Shown here: in pieces, positions 25,428-34,579 of the stretch | Layout: each line of letters begins with the position of its first letter | Position numbering within the stretch: position 1 is the stretch's first letter | NCBI RefSeq assembly: GCF_001020205.1 | Contig: NZ_CP011663.1 | Location: forward strand, 1,922,001 to 1,986,000 | DNA length: 64,000 nt | Source: Clostridium sporogenes | GTDB taxonomy: Bacteria; Bacillota; Clostridia; Clostridiales; Clostridiaceae | Direction of reading: 5' to 3' | Made by a program: the position numbers and the translations under genes | Notes under the pieces: model-generated | Seen by the model: only the letters and a program-made list of their open reading frames with translations | Told to the model about the DNA's origin: nothing | The model's database searches: none

Positions 25428-27122
25428 TTGAAATTTACAGATTATGAGTATGAAAGACCAGATATAGAGAAGGTGTTATTAGAATTTAAGAAGTTAATAG
25501 AAGATTTTCAAAAATCTCAATCTTCAGAGGAACAGGATAAAATAATAATAAAAATCAATACTTTAAGAAATGAAGTAGAAAGTATGATAGAACTTGTGAA
25601 TATAAGAAATTCTATAAATACAGAAGATTCTTTTTATGAGAAAGAAAAAGCTTTTATGGATGAGAATATACCCATATACGAAGGGATTATAACAAAATAT
25701 TATAAAGTGCTGGTTAATTCAGAATTTAGGAATGAATTAGAAGATAAATGGGGAAAACAATTATTTATATTGGCAGAGATGAAGCTTAAAACCTTTGAAG
25801 ATGGAATATTAGAGGAATTAAAAGAGGAAAATAAATTGATTACTGAATATGAAAAATTAAAGGCTTCTACTAGAGTACTATTTGAAGGAGAGGAAAGAAA
25901 TTTAGCCCAATTAGAGCCATTTATTCAATCAAAGCATAGAGAAATGCGAAAGAGAGCCTATGAGGCTTCTACCAATTTCTATGTGAAAAATGAAGAGCAA
26001 TTTGATAATATATTCGATAAATTAGTTAAAGTAAGACATAAAATAGCTAAAAAACTAGGATACAATAATTTTGTAGAACTTGCTTATGTAAGAATGATGA
26101 GATCAGATTATGATTCCAATATGGTTAAAAACTATAGAAATGCAGTAGAAAAATATATAGTTCCTTTAGCAGAGTCGCTAAAATTAAGGCAAAAGCAACG
26201 TTTGGGGCTTAAAACTCTTAAATATTATGATGAACCTTTGAAATTTTTAACAGGGAATGCTGTTCCAAAGGGGGATGCTTCTGATATATTAGAGAAAGCA
26301 AAAAAGATGTACGGGGAATTATCTAAAGAAACGGATGAATTTTTTACATTTATGCTGCAGAATGAACTTATGGATCTTATAAGCAAAAAGGGGAAAGCAG
26401 GAGGGGGATATTGTACTTATATATCAAAATATAAATCTCCTTTCATATTTTCAAATTTTAACGGAACCTCTGGAGATGTAGATGTACTTACTCATGAAGC
26501 AGGTCATGCTTTTCAGGCTTATTGTAGTAGACATTATGAAGTGCCAGAATATACATTCCCAACATATGAAGCTGCAGAAATACATTCTATGAGTATGGAA
26601 TTCCTTGCATGGCCTTGGATGGAATTGTTTTTTAAAGAGGATGAATTAAAATATAAATTTAGTCATTTAGCTTCTGCTATAATATTTATACCTTATGGAG
26701 TTACAGTAGATGAATTTGAGCATTTTGTATATGAAAATCCTGAGGCATCTCCTATAGAAAGAAAAAATAAATGGAGAGAAATAGAAAAGAAATATATTCC
26801 TAGTAGAGAGTATGAAGATAATGACTTTTTGAATAGAGGAGGATTTTGGTTTAAACAATCCCACATATTTTCAGTTCCTTTTTATTATATAGATTATACA
26901 TTGGCGCAAATTTGTGCATTGCAATTTTGGCATAAATCTAATGAAAATAGAGAAGGGGCTTGGAAAGATTATGTTAATTTATGCAAAAATGGAGGTAGCA
27001 AATCTTTTTTAGAATTAGTTAAAGAGGCTAATTTGAGAAACCCATTTGAGAAGGGAACGATTGAAAAAACTATGGAACCTGTTAAAGTATGGTTAGATTC
27101 TGTAGAGGATACTGATATGTAA
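25428..27122 (+). CDS. M3-family zinc oligoendopeptidase (PepF-like)
   Basis: The 564-residue metallopeptidase carries the zinc-binding motif THEAGHAFQAYC (HEXXH at about residues 358-362) and the downstream Glu helix EAAEIHSMSMEFLAWPWMELFF, as in thimet/PepF enzymes. There is no signal peptide, so it is cytosolic and would cut imported oligopeptides, matching the peptide transporter at 19600. The start is TTG, placed by AAGGAGGAA eleven bases upstream. A 27133-27169 terminator follows. Length fits the M3B clade of Firmicutes. Confidence 0.93.
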   Translation: MKFTDYEYERPDIEKVLLEFKKLIEDFQKSQSSEEQDKIIIKINTLRNEVESMIELVNIRNSINTEDSFYEKEKAFMDENIPIYEGIITKYYKVLVNSEFRNELEDKWGKQLFILAEMKLKTFEDGILEELKEENKLITEYEKLKASTRVLFEGEERNLAQLEPFIQSKHREMRKRAYEASTNFYVKNEEQFDNIFDKLVKVRHKIAKKLGYNNFVELAYVRMMRSDYDSNMVKNYRNAVEKYIVPLAESLKLRQKQRLGLKTLKYYDEPLKFLTGNAVPKGDASDILEKAKKMYGELSKETDEFFTFMLQNELMDLISKKGKAGGGYCTYISKYKSPFIFSNFNGTSGDVDVLTHEAGHAFQAYCSRHYEVPEYTFPTYEAAEIHSMSMEFLAWPWMELFFKEDELKYKFSHLASAIIFIPYGVTVDEFEHFVYENPEASPIERKNKWREIEKKYIPSREYEDNDFLNRGGFWFKQSHIFSVPFYYIDYTLAQICALQFWHKSNENREGAWKDYVNLCKNGGSKSFLELVKEANLRNPFEKGTIEKTMEPVKVWLDSVEDTDM

Positions 27123-27132
27123 CAAATAAATT

Positions 27133-27169
27133 AGGCTATATCTTAAATTTTATTTAATAGATATAGCCT
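27133..27169. terminator. bidirectional terminator
   Basis: AGGCTATATCT pairs perfectly with AGATATAGCCT. It is flanked by T-rich DNA between pepF and the convergent 27172 gene. Confidence 0.75.
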
Positions 27170-27171
27170 TC

Positions 27172-27600
27172 TTATTTAGATTTTTTAGATATGCATATGA
27201 GAGTATCTATCTTGCATTTTAAAATATCATATATATCTTCGCATTGTTCGTTCATCTCATAAATTAATTTAAAAGTATCTTTAATCTTAGAATCCTTAGG
27301 TTTTAAATATATAGCAGTGGATAGAACAGTACTAGAAGTAGATAGATTTAGGGAAGTAGTGCTAAGATTCGTTAAAGTATAAAGTAAGGGATAAACTTCA
27401 TTATTAAAATAAATTAACCCCTCTGGATTTAAATTAAGTCTTATTAATTCATCTCTTAAAGCGTTTATATTTTTTATCCTATTTAAGGTTTTTTCTATGC
27501 ACTCATCAGATAAGTCTATTAAAGTATCTATATTTTCTATATCTTTTATATTAATATCTTTCTTACTATTTTTATTATTCATAATTATTAAATTATCCAT
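27172..27600 (-). CDS. hypothetical helical protein, 142 residues
   Basis: I do not recognise a family. The protein is hydrophilic at the N-terminus (NNKNSKKDINIKDIEN), has a moderately hydrophobic, Ser/Thr/Leu-rich middle (TLTNLSTTSLNLSTSSTVLSTAIYL, about 76-100) and a helical C-terminus with three Cys. The middle part could be a helical pair against a membrane or a coiled-coil interface. No good ribosome-binding site is visible before either candidate start, so the start is uncertain; codon use looks normal for this DNA. The terminator shared with pepF supports expression in this direction. Confidence 0.55.
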   Translation of the reverse strand: MDNLIIMNNKNSKKDINIKDIENIDTLIDLSDECIEKTLNRIKNINALRDELIRLNLNPEGLIYFNNEVYPLLYTLTNLSTTSLNLSTSSTVLSTAIYLKPKDSKIKDTFKLIYEMNEQCEDIYDILKCKIDTLICISKKSK

Positions 27601-27783
27601 TCTAAAATTGATATTTATATATAGTTATTATGAAAAGGAGAAAAATATTAATAAATTTAACAATATAATAAATTTGAACTTAATAACATTATTAACTTTG
27701 TTAGTTTTTATTTTAATAATTATCAAAATATCCATAATATTCTAACAAAAGAAATATTTTTTATAAAAAACAACATTATTTTA

Positions 27784-27810
27784 TAAAAAAAGTGAAAACA
27801 TCTTCGATAA
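27784..27810 (+). promoter_or_regulatory. sigma-D (flagellar-type) promoter of the first chemoreceptor gene
   Basis: TAAA (27784-27787), 15 bases, then TTCGATAA (27803-27810), close to the TAAA-N15-GCCGATAA consensus of the motility sigma factor SigD/FliA, 49 bases before the chemoreceptor start. Confidence 0.68.
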
Positions 27811-27858
27811 TAACATATAATCATAAATATATGTTATTAAGAGACGGAGGATTTTGAG

Positions 27859-29634
27859 ATGAAAAAAATAAGCACTAAAATAGCAATTATGGCTATACTA
27901 ATATCTACTATTACAGCATTTTGTATAGGGGGCTTTTCAATATATCAATTATTTAGTACAAAAGATAAAGTGCTGGAAAATCAACGAAAAATAATGTTAC
28001 AGTCTTATGATTTAGGTATTCAAAATGAAGTTGAAAGTGCAATCAGTGTTTTAGAGGGAGTTAATAAACGTTATGAAAAAGGCCAACTAAAATTAGAAGA
28101 AGCTAAAAAATTAGGTGCAGAATTATTAAGAAATATGAAATATGGAAAAGAGGGATATTTTTGGGCAGATACTTTAGAGGGTATAAATGTAGTTTTGCTA
28201 GGAAAAAATACAGAGGGCAAAAGTAGATTAGAAATGCAGGATGCTAAAGGAAAATATTTAATAAAAGAAATAATAGAAAATGGTAAAAAAGAAGAAGGGG
28301 GATTTACAGATTATTATTTTCCTAAGAATGGAGGTAGTGAGCCTTTACCAAAGAGATCTTATAGTAAATTATTTAAGCCTTTTAATTGGGTAATAGGAAC
28401 AGGAAATTATATAGATACTATAGATAAAATTATTTTAACTGAGCAAAAAAGCTTAGAAAAACAAATTTTTAATAAGATTGTTTTTCTTTTAATAATGATG
28501 GTAGTAATGTTATCATTAGCCATCATTGCAGGGATAACATTAGGTAAAAAAATATCTTCTCCTATACTTCATATAACAAGACTAGTGGAGAAAACTGCAA
28601 ATTTTGATTTAGTTGATGATCAAAGCTTTGATAATATATTAAAATTTAAAGATGAAACAGGAATAATAGGACAAGCTGTAGTAGATTTAAGAAAACAACT
28701 AAGACATATATTTGAAAGTGTAAAAGATAACTCTAACTTGTTACTTTCAAATTCTGAAATTTTATCACACTCTTCAGAAACTACAGCTGATTCTATAGAA
28801 GCTGTAGGGAAGACCTTAGAAGAGTTAGCAAAAGGGTCTGTAGATCAAGCTAAAAATTCACAGGTTATAGTTGAGAGTTTATCAGGTTTTTCTGAGGAAC
28901 TTAATGGAGTTGTAGATACAGCTAATAAGGTAAAAGATTTTTCTAAAGAAACAGAAAAAGAAAATATTAAAGGAAGAGACAGTATATATATACTAAATGA
29001 AAAATTTGTAGAAAATAAAAATGCATTATCTATGGTAGGTGAAAATGTAAATGAATTATGGACCAAATCAAATTCTATAGGAGAAATAGTAGGGAAAATT
29101 CAAAATATAGCAGAACAAACTAATTTATTAGCTTTAAATGCTGCTATAGAGGCGGCACGTGCAGGCGAAGCAGGAAAAGGCTTTGCTGTGGTAGCAGAAG
29201 AAGTAAGAAAGTTATCAGAACAAGTGGAAGAATCTACAAGAGAAATATCTCAAGAAATACAGGAGATACAGAAAAAAATAAATGATTCTAAAAATAGCAT
29301 GAATGAAAGTGAAAATATAATCTTAGAAGTGAACAATGCAGTAGAGGATACTAAGAAAGTATTTAATACTATAGAACATAGTACAAAAAATACAATAGAT
29401 CAAATTACAAATTTATATGATAATATAACAAGAGTATCTAAAGATAAAGATAATATATTGGAATCAATTCATTCTATATCAGCCATATCAGAGGAGTCTG
29501 CAGCAGGGTTAGAAGAGGTTTCAGCATCTACACAAGAGCAAACCAAAATAGCGGATAGTACTATGGAAGCTGCAGAAACATTAAAAGAAGTTGTATTAAA
29601 TTTAAATGAAATAATTAGTAAAGTTCAAATTTAA
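27859..29634 (+). CDS. methyl-accepting chemotaxis protein with single Cache domain
   Basis: The 591-residue chemoreceptor has a membrane segment (about 7-28), an extracytoplasmic sCache_2-like sensor (about 35-200, with KYGKEGYFWADT and FNWVIGTGNYID), a second membrane segment (about 206-228), HAMP, and a long helical signalling domain. The tip is NIAEQTNLLALNAAIEAARAGEAGKGFAVVAEEVRKLSEQ. It relays ligand binding to CheA/CheW. The likely sigma-D promoter just upstream ties it to flagellar regulation. Ligand is unknown; sCache_2 sensors often bind short organic acids. AGACGGAGG precedes the ATG. Confidence 0.94.
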   Translation: MKKISTKIAIMAILISTITAFCIGGFSIYQLFSTKDKVLENQRKIMLQSYDLGIQNEVESAISVLEGVNKRYEKGQLKLEEAKKLGAELLRNMKYGKEGYFWADTLEGINVVLLGKNTEGKSRLEMQDAKGKYLIKEIIENGKKEEGGFTDYYFPKNGGSEPLPKRSYSKLFKPFNWVIGTGNYIDTIDKIILTEQKSLEKQIFNKIVFLLIMMVVMLSLAIIAGITLGKKISSPILHITRLVEKTANFDLVDDQSFDNILKFKDETGIIGQAVVDLRKQLRHIFESVKDNSNLLLSNSEILSHSSETTADSIEAVGKTLEELAKGSVDQAKNSQVIVESLSGFSEELNGVVDTANKVKDFSKETEKENIKGRDSIYILNEKFVENKNALSMVGENVNELWTKSNSIGEIVGKIQNIAEQTNLLALNAAIEAARAGEAGKGFAVVAEEVRKLSEQVEESTREISQEIQEIQKKINDSKNSMNESENIILEVNNAVEDTKKVFNTIEHSTKNTIDQITNLYDNITRVSKDKDNILESIHSISAISEESAAGLEEVSASTQEQTKIADSTMEAAETLKEVVLNLNEIISKVQI

Positions 29635-29680
29635 ATTAGTATTTTAAATATCTATTTTTAACATATTTTAATTTAAAGGT

Positions 29681-29721
29681 AGAGTGGGTAAAAACAGATT
29701 TGTTTTCACCCATTCTCTTTT
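29681..29721 (+). terminator. terminator after the first chemoreceptor gene
   Basis: AGAGTGGGT...AACA pairs with TGTTTTCACCCATTCTCT with small bulges and is followed by TTTTAAATTTTTT. Confidence 0.65.
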
Positions 29722-29843
29722 AAATTTTTTAAAAATTTTTATTAAATTTATTTTGTATATGGAATTTATAAAAAGCAAAGAATATATAAATAGAGATGAA
29801 TTAGTGTGAGTATATGTACTAAATATTTAAAGGAGAGATGTAA

Positions 29844-30053
29844 ATGAGTATGCATACAGGAATAGTTAAATGGTTTGATAATGAAAGAGGATATGGTTTT
29901 ATATCAGGGAATAATGGAAAAGATGTATATGTTCATTCTATGCAGGTAAAAGAAAAAACTCATAATAAGGATTTGCATGAAGGTGAAGAAGTATTATTTG
30001 ATATAATAGAAAAAGAAAAAGGGCCTGTAGCTATAAATGTTCAAAAGCTATAA
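29844..30053 (+). CDS. cold-shock domain protein with divergent RNA-binding motifs
   Basis: The 69-residue protein is a single cold-shock domain: TGIVKWFDNERGYGFISGNNGKDVYVHSMQV. RNP1 reads RGYGFI (usually KGFGFI, position 1 Arg is conservative). RNP2 reads VYVHSMQV, while the usual motif is VFVHFSAI, so the aromatic after His is replaced by Ser; a change in nucleic-acid stacking is likely. The C-terminal part is ordinary (GPVAINVQKL). It would act as an RNA chaperone. AAAGGAGA sits nine bases ahead of ATG. It stands alone; a hairpin lies downstream at 30190-30221. Confidence 0.87.
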   Translation: MSMHTGIVKWFDNERGYGFISGNNGKDVYVHSMQVKEKTHNKDLHEGEEVLFDIIEKEKGPVAINVQKL

Positions 30054-30189
30054 TAAATTAAACTTATAATAATTTACAAGTTGTAGTTTTTTAGTATAGT
30101 AAATCTAGTTTCAGTAAATATAAAAGTAGTTAAATTATATAGTGAAAATAGAATAATGTTTTAATAATTTTATAATTGTAATTTATATA

Positions 30190-30221
30190 AACACTGGAGA
30201 GATTTTAACCTTTCTAGTGTT
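30190..30221 (+). terminator. terminator downstream of the cold-shock gene
   Basis: AACACTGGAGAG pairs with CTTTCTAGTGTT (with one internal mismatch) and is followed by TTTATTATAT. Confidence 0.65.
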
Positions 30222-30353
30222 TTATTATATGCATTTGAGTAAATATTGAAAGCAAAAAAGTGTCAAATGGAAAGGGTTACCTTTAATTAAATAACATTTT
30301 ATAACAAATATAATTGTATATTTTATATTTATTTTAAAACAATTAATATATTG

Positions 30354-30381
30354 TAAAGATTTATGAAAAAAATATCGAATA
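30354..30381 (+). promoter_or_regulatory. possible sigma-D promoter of the second chemoreceptor gene
   Basis: TAAA (30354-30357), 16 bases, then ATCGAATA. The CGA core is kept but the end of the -10 deviates from consensus, so this is weaker than the site at 27784. Confidence 0.4.
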
Positions 30382-30425
30382 ATAAAAGGTAATAACTAAG
30401 TATATTTTATAAGGAGGAGTAATAA

Positions 30426-32429
30426 ATGAAATTTAAAACCATGAAAGGGAAAATGCTTACATATTTTCTATCCCTTTTTTTAATTATTTGTATTGCAATA
30501 TCATTTATGGCATATTTCATGTCCAAAAGAATGATAGAAAGAAAAGCTTCAAGTCTTATGTCCGAGGTAAGTAGACAAGCGGTTCAAAATATAGAAGCAC
30601 GTCTTAATGGAACCCTTGATTCAATAGAAACTGTAGCTAATATGCCAACAATAAAAGATCCAAAGCTAGCCTGGGATAAAAAGAAAACCATATTAGGTGA
30701 AGAAGTTAAATTACATGGACATATAAAAATGGGTATAGTTAGTAAAGAGGGGCAGTCAATCCAAACTGATGGCACTACGGTTAATATAAAGGATAGACCT
30801 TATTTTAAAAAAGCAATGGAAGGGAAGAGCACTATATCTGAACCTATAGTAAGTAAAGTTGATGGTAAGGTAGTTATAATTTATACAGTTCCAATTAAAA
30901 ATGGTAATACTATTGTCGGTGCACTTACAGCTGTAAGAGCGGGAAATGATATAAGTAATATTTCAAATAGCATAAAGGTAGGAGAATCTGGAGGAGCATA
31001 TTTAATAGATTCTACTGGAACAGTAATAGCTCATAAAAATAAAGAATCTGTTATTAAAAGAGAAAATAGTATAAAGAATGCTGAAAGTAATAAGGAATTG
31101 AAACCAATAGCAGTTATAGAGAAGTCCATGATTGAAGGAAAAGAAGGCACTGGACAATATAAATATAAAGGAGCTGAAAAATATATAAGTTATAGTCCAA
31201 TGAAAAGTACCGGTTGGTCTTTAGCTATATATGCACCTAAGAATGAAATTTTAAAAGAAGTAGCTGAAATTACAAGAAATATAATTATAGTATCTATTTT
31301 AGGAATAGGTATAGCTTTAGTTTGCATATGGTTTATTTCTACAGAAATATCTAATAATTTAATATCCATGAGAGATAGTTTAAACATAGTGGCAACGGGG
31401 GATTTGACAACTAATGTAAATTCAAACATAGAGAAGGAAAAGGATGAGATAGGTCACATGGCAAAGGCTCTATCTAAAACGGTGCTTTCTATAGGTAGTA
31501 TGATAAATAGTTTAAAAGGTAATTCCTTTAATATAGATGATAAAGCAAATAACTTAGCTGCTATATCAGAGGAGTTTACAGCTACCACAGAGAATGTATC
31601 AACAGCAATACAAGAAGTAGCTACTGGCGCCACTAATCAAGCACAAGCTTTAACTGAAATAGTATCTATGCTAAATGATTTCAGTAATAAAATAAATTCT
31701 ACAGTAAATAACATAGAAGAAATAGATGGAATGTCTAAAGAAATAGATGAAAAAGCAAATGTTAGTAATAAAGACATGAAGGAGCTTTTAAATTCTATAG
31801 AAAATTTAACTAAGGTATTTGAAAATTTTGAAACAAAAATTTGGACTATGGAATCTAATGTACAAAAAATCAATGAGATAACTAATCTTATAAATGATAT
31901 AGCTGAAAAAACTAATCTTTTAGCTTTAAATGCGGCTATAGAAGCTGCTCGTGCTGGAGAATCAGGAAAAGGATTTGCAGTAGTGGCGGAGGAAATAAGA
32001 AAGCTTGCTGAAATGAGTAGAAAGTCTTCAGAGGACATCTATAATATAGTAAATGGAGTTCTAGAGGATACAAAGGATATGGTTAAAAGTTCAAATGAAG
32101 TAAATGAAAAATTAAATGGTCAAAAATCTACTGCGGATGAAGCTATGAATTCTTTCATGGAAATATCAAAATCTGTTACCAATATGATACCTAAAATAAG
32201 AAATATAAATAATTCAGCTAATATTATAGAAAAAAATAAAAATGAAATTTTAAATAAATCAGAAACTATAGCATCTATATCTGAGGAAATATCGGCTTCT
32301 GCAGAAGAAATATCTGCATCTTCTGAGGAGATGAGTGCATCCTCAGAAGAAGTAGCTAATACAGCTCAAAGCTTAAATGAAATGACACAGGATATGTTAA
32401 ATGAAATGAATAAATTTAAAACAGAATAG
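30426..32429 (+). CDS. methyl-accepting chemotaxis protein with double Cache domain
   Basis: The 667-residue receptor has a first membrane segment (about 11-32), a large dCache_1 sensor (about 40-285: VSKEGQSIQTDGTTVNIKDRPYFKKAMEGKSTISEP, then the membrane-proximal repeat SGGAYLIDSTGTVIAH), a second segment (about 289-309), HAMP, and the signalling hairpin NDIAEKTNLLALNAAIEAARAGESGKGFAVVAEE. The dCache class commonly senses amino acids. It ends in an Glu/Ser-rich helical stretch (SEEISASAEEISASSEEM) typical of methylated helices. AAGGAGGAG precedes ATG. It belongs to the same motility set as the 27859 gene, cheV and the CheX genes. Confidence 0.94.
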   Translation: MKFKTMKGKMLTYFLSLFLIICIAISFMAYFMSKRMIERKASSLMSEVSRQAVQNIEARLNGTLDSIETVANMPTIKDPKLAWDKKKTILGEEVKLHGHIKMGIVSKEGQSIQTDGTTVNIKDRPYFKKAMEGKSTISEPIVSKVDGKVVIIYTVPIKNGNTIVGALTAVRAGNDISNISNSIKVGESGGAYLIDSTGTVIAHKNKESVIKRENSIKNAESNKELKPIAVIEKSMIEGKEGTGQYKYKGAEKYISYSPMKSTGWSLAIYAPKNEILKEVAEITRNIIIVSILGIGIALVCIWFISTEISNNLISMRDSLNIVATGDLTTNVNSNIEKEKDEIGHMAKALSKTVLSIGSMINSLKGNSFNIDDKANNLAAISEEFTATTENVSTAIQEVATGATNQAQALTEIVSMLNDFSNKINSTVNNIEEIDGMSKEIDEKANVSNKDMKELLNSIENLTKVFENFETKIWTMESNVQKINEITNLINDIAEKTNLLALNAAIEAARAGESGKGFAVVAEEIRKLAEMSRKSSEDIYNIVNGVLEDTKDMVKSSNEVNEKLNGQKSTADEAMNSFMEISKSVTNMIPKIRNINNSANIIEKNKNEILNKSETIASISEEISASAEEISASSEEMSASSEEVANTAQSLNEMTQDMLNEMNKFKTE

Positions 32430-32460
32430 TAATTAATAAACTAAAAAGGTTGCAATATAT

Positions 32461-32510
32461 AAAAAATGAAGAGACATAATAAATTTTTATTAATGTTCCT
32501 TCATTTTTTT
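32461..32510 (+). terminator. terminator after the second chemoreceptor gene
   Basis: AAAATGAAGAGACA and TGTTCCTTCATTTT form an imperfect stem followed by T-rich DNA. Confidence 0.55.
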
Positions 32511-32570
32511 ATTAAATGTATATAGGATGTAAAGAATTAAATTTATTTTATAATTGTTATTGTTAAAAAT

Positions 32571-32605
32571 AAACACTATCAAATTTTAATAAATTGATAG
32601 TGTTT
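32571..32605. terminator. second, bidirectional terminator before the ABC-F gene
   Basis: AAACACTATCAA pairs perfectly with TTGATAGTGTTT between the convergent chemoreceptor and ABC-F genes. Confidence 0.75.
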
Positions 32606-32663
32606 TTGATATATTTAGTTATACATTCTAGATTTTATGATTTTTATTTTCAAAATAGTTTTT

Positions 32664-34244
32664 TTATTTGCTTTCTAAATATTCATCATAAGTAACCTTT
32701 TTATCAACAAATTTTGCTTCAGATACTTCTATAATTCTATTGGCTATAGTTTGTATAAATTGATGGTCATGAGAAGTAAATAATATGTTACTCTTATAGT
32801 CCATTAAACCATTATTTAGTGCAGTTATAGATTCTAGATCTAAGTGGTTAGTTGGTTGATCTAATATAATTACATTAGCATTATTTAGCATCATTTTCGA
32901 TAGCATACATCTAACCTTTTCTCCACCAGATAGAACTTTAACCTCTTTTAAGGCCTCTTCACCAGAGAATAACATTCTTCCTAGGAATCCACGTAGATAG
33001 CTTTCAGATTTTTCTTCGGAGTATTGTCTTAACCAATCTACTAAATTTAAATCTACATCATTAAAGTATTCAGAATTATCCTTTGGAAAATAAGCATTTG
33101 TTATAGTTATTCCCCATTTATATTCACCGCTATCTGGCTTTAGTTCACCAGAGATTATTTTAAACAAAGTAGTTATAGATAACTCATCTCCTACAAAAGC
33201 TATTTTATCATCTTTACCTATTATAAAGCTTATATTATCCAATACTTTTGTTCCGTCTATAGTTTTAGTTAAACCCTCTACTCTTAATATATCATTACCA
33301 ACTTCCCTTTCGGGTTTAAAGGCTATGTAAGGATATTTTCTACTAGAAGGTTGTATGTTATCTAAATCGATTTTATCTAATAATTTTTTACGGGAAGTGG
33401 CTTGCTTAGATTTAGATGCATTAGCACTAAAACGAGCAATGAATTCCTGAAGCTCTTTTATTTTTTCTTCTTTTTTCTTGTTTTGATCTTTAGCCATTTG
33501 AAGAGCTAATTGGCTAGATTCATACCAAAAATCATAGTTTCCTACATATAGTTTAATTTTACCAAAGTCAACATCTGCCATGTGAGTACATACTTTATTT
33601 AAGAAATGTCTATCATGGGATACTACAATAACTGTTCCTTCAAAATTTATTAAGAATTCTTCAAGCCAGTTCACAGATCTTATATCTAAGTGGTTAGTAG
33701 GCTCATCTAGTATAAGAACTCCGGGATTACCGAATAATGCCTGAGCTAGTAATACTTTTACCTTTTCGCTACCGGATAAATCCTTCATATTTTTTTCGTG
33801 AAGCTCTGTGCCTATTCCTAAGCCTTGAAGTAAGGATGAAGCTTCCGCTTCCGCTTCCCAACCGTTTAAGTCTGCAAATTCTCCCTCTAGTTCAGAGGCT
33901 CTTATGCCATCTTCATCTGTAAAAGGAGTTTTAGCATATATAGCATCTTTTTCTTTCATTATTTGATAAAGTCTTTCATTTCCCATTATGACTGTTTCTA
34001 AAACAGGAAATTCATCATATTTAAAGTGATCTTGTTTTAAAATAGACATTCTAACTCCTGGCTGTATAGATACATCTCCAGTATTAGCTTCTATTTCTCC
34101 AGATAAAATTTTTAAAAAGGTACTCTTGCCGGCACCATTAGCACCTATAACACCGTAGCAGTTACCAGGTGTAAATTTAAGGTTTACATCTTCAAAAAGT
34201 TTCTTGTCCCCATATCTTAAACTTAAATTTGTTACTGTAATCAA
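32664..34244 (-). CDS. ABC-F family ATPase (YkpA/YbiT subgroup)
   Basis: The 526-residue protein has two ABC domains and no membrane part. The first has Walker A GANGAGKST and signature LSGSEKVK; the second has the degenerate Walker A GDELSITT in place of a normal P-loop, signature LSGGEKVR and Walker B VIILDQPTNHLD. The linker (about 230-300) is Lys-rich, as in ribosome-binding ABC-F factors. The opening and the sequence ELEGEFADLNGWEAEAEAS resemble the YkpA/YbiT group. Such proteins act on the ribosomal E site; a subset confers antibiotic protection, which the YkpA group is not known for. The start is TTG with AAAGGATG upstream. The Gln in DQPTNHLD of the second half is usual for this subgroup. 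Confidence 0.9.
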   Translation of the reverse strand: MITVTNLSLRYGDKKLFEDVNLKFTPGNCYGVIGANGAGKSTFLKILSGEIEANTGDVSIQPGVRMSILKQDHFKYDEFPVLETVIMGNERLYQIMKEKDAIYAKTPFTDEDGIRASELEGEFADLNGWEAEAEASSLLQGLGIGTELHEKNMKDLSGSEKVKVLLAQALFGNPGVLILDEPTNHLDIRSVNWLEEFLINFEGTVIVVSHDRHFLNKVCTHMADVDFGKIKLYVGNYDFWYESSQLALQMAKDQNKKKEEKIKELQEFIARFSANASKSKQATSRKKLLDKIDLDNIQPSSRKYPYIAFKPEREVGNDILRVEGLTKTIDGTKVLDNISFIIGKDDKIAFVGDELSITTLFKIISGELKPDSGEYKWGITITNAYFPKDNSEYFNDVDLNLVDWLRQYSEEKSESYLRGFLGRMLFSGEEALKEVKVLSGGEKVRCMLSKMMLNNANVIILDQPTNHLDLESITALNNGLMDYKSNILFTSHDHQFIQTIANRIIEVSEAKFVDKKVTYDEYLESK

Positions 34245-34579
34245 GTCTATACCATCCTTTACTAAAATTTATGTTCTCGCGACATTATACCATAAAATAA
34301 GCCATTTAAAAAGAAGGTATTTGTTAATCTTTCAAACTTTTCAAATTAATAAATTATTTTAAATAAAATTAATTTTTAAAGCAGTATTTTATAAAAAGCA
34401 ACAGGAGTCTTAGTTATTTTAATATGGTATAATATACATAAAAATTATTATGAGGGTGGAATGGTTATTCAACTCTAATTCTTAAAGTTAAATTTTAAGG
34501 AAAAACATATAATAAAAGCAATGTATAGCTATCACAAGGGGATTATACCTTGTATACTAGATATAAAAAGAAGGTGTAT
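34245..34579. other. 335-base divergent intergenic region
   Basis: It separates the ABC-F gene (minus) and the ybaK-like gene (plus). An extended -10 box TGGTATAAT ends at 34433. No further gene is supportable. Confidence 0.5.
34425..34433 (+). promoter_or_regulatory. extended -10 promoter of the ybaK-like gene
   Basis: TGGTATAAT contains TG one base before a perfect TATAAT, the extended -10 form that needs little -35 contact; no good -35 is visible. It lies about 150 bases before the start codon. Confidence 0.5.

Larger units (their letters stand above)
30054..30425. other. 372-base intergenic region with terminator and chemoreceptor promoter
   Basis: It includes the 30190-30221 hairpin and a possible motility-type promoter at 30354-30381 (separate entries). 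A short hairpin AAAGG-GTTA-CCTTT occurs at about 30278. No coding frame is convincing. Confidence 0.5.

Noticed and set aside
27497..27745. 82-codon plus-strand frame
   Set aside because: The first half is antisense to the 27172-27600 gene and its start lacks a ribosome-binding site; only its last part is kept as a low-confidence micro-protein finding.
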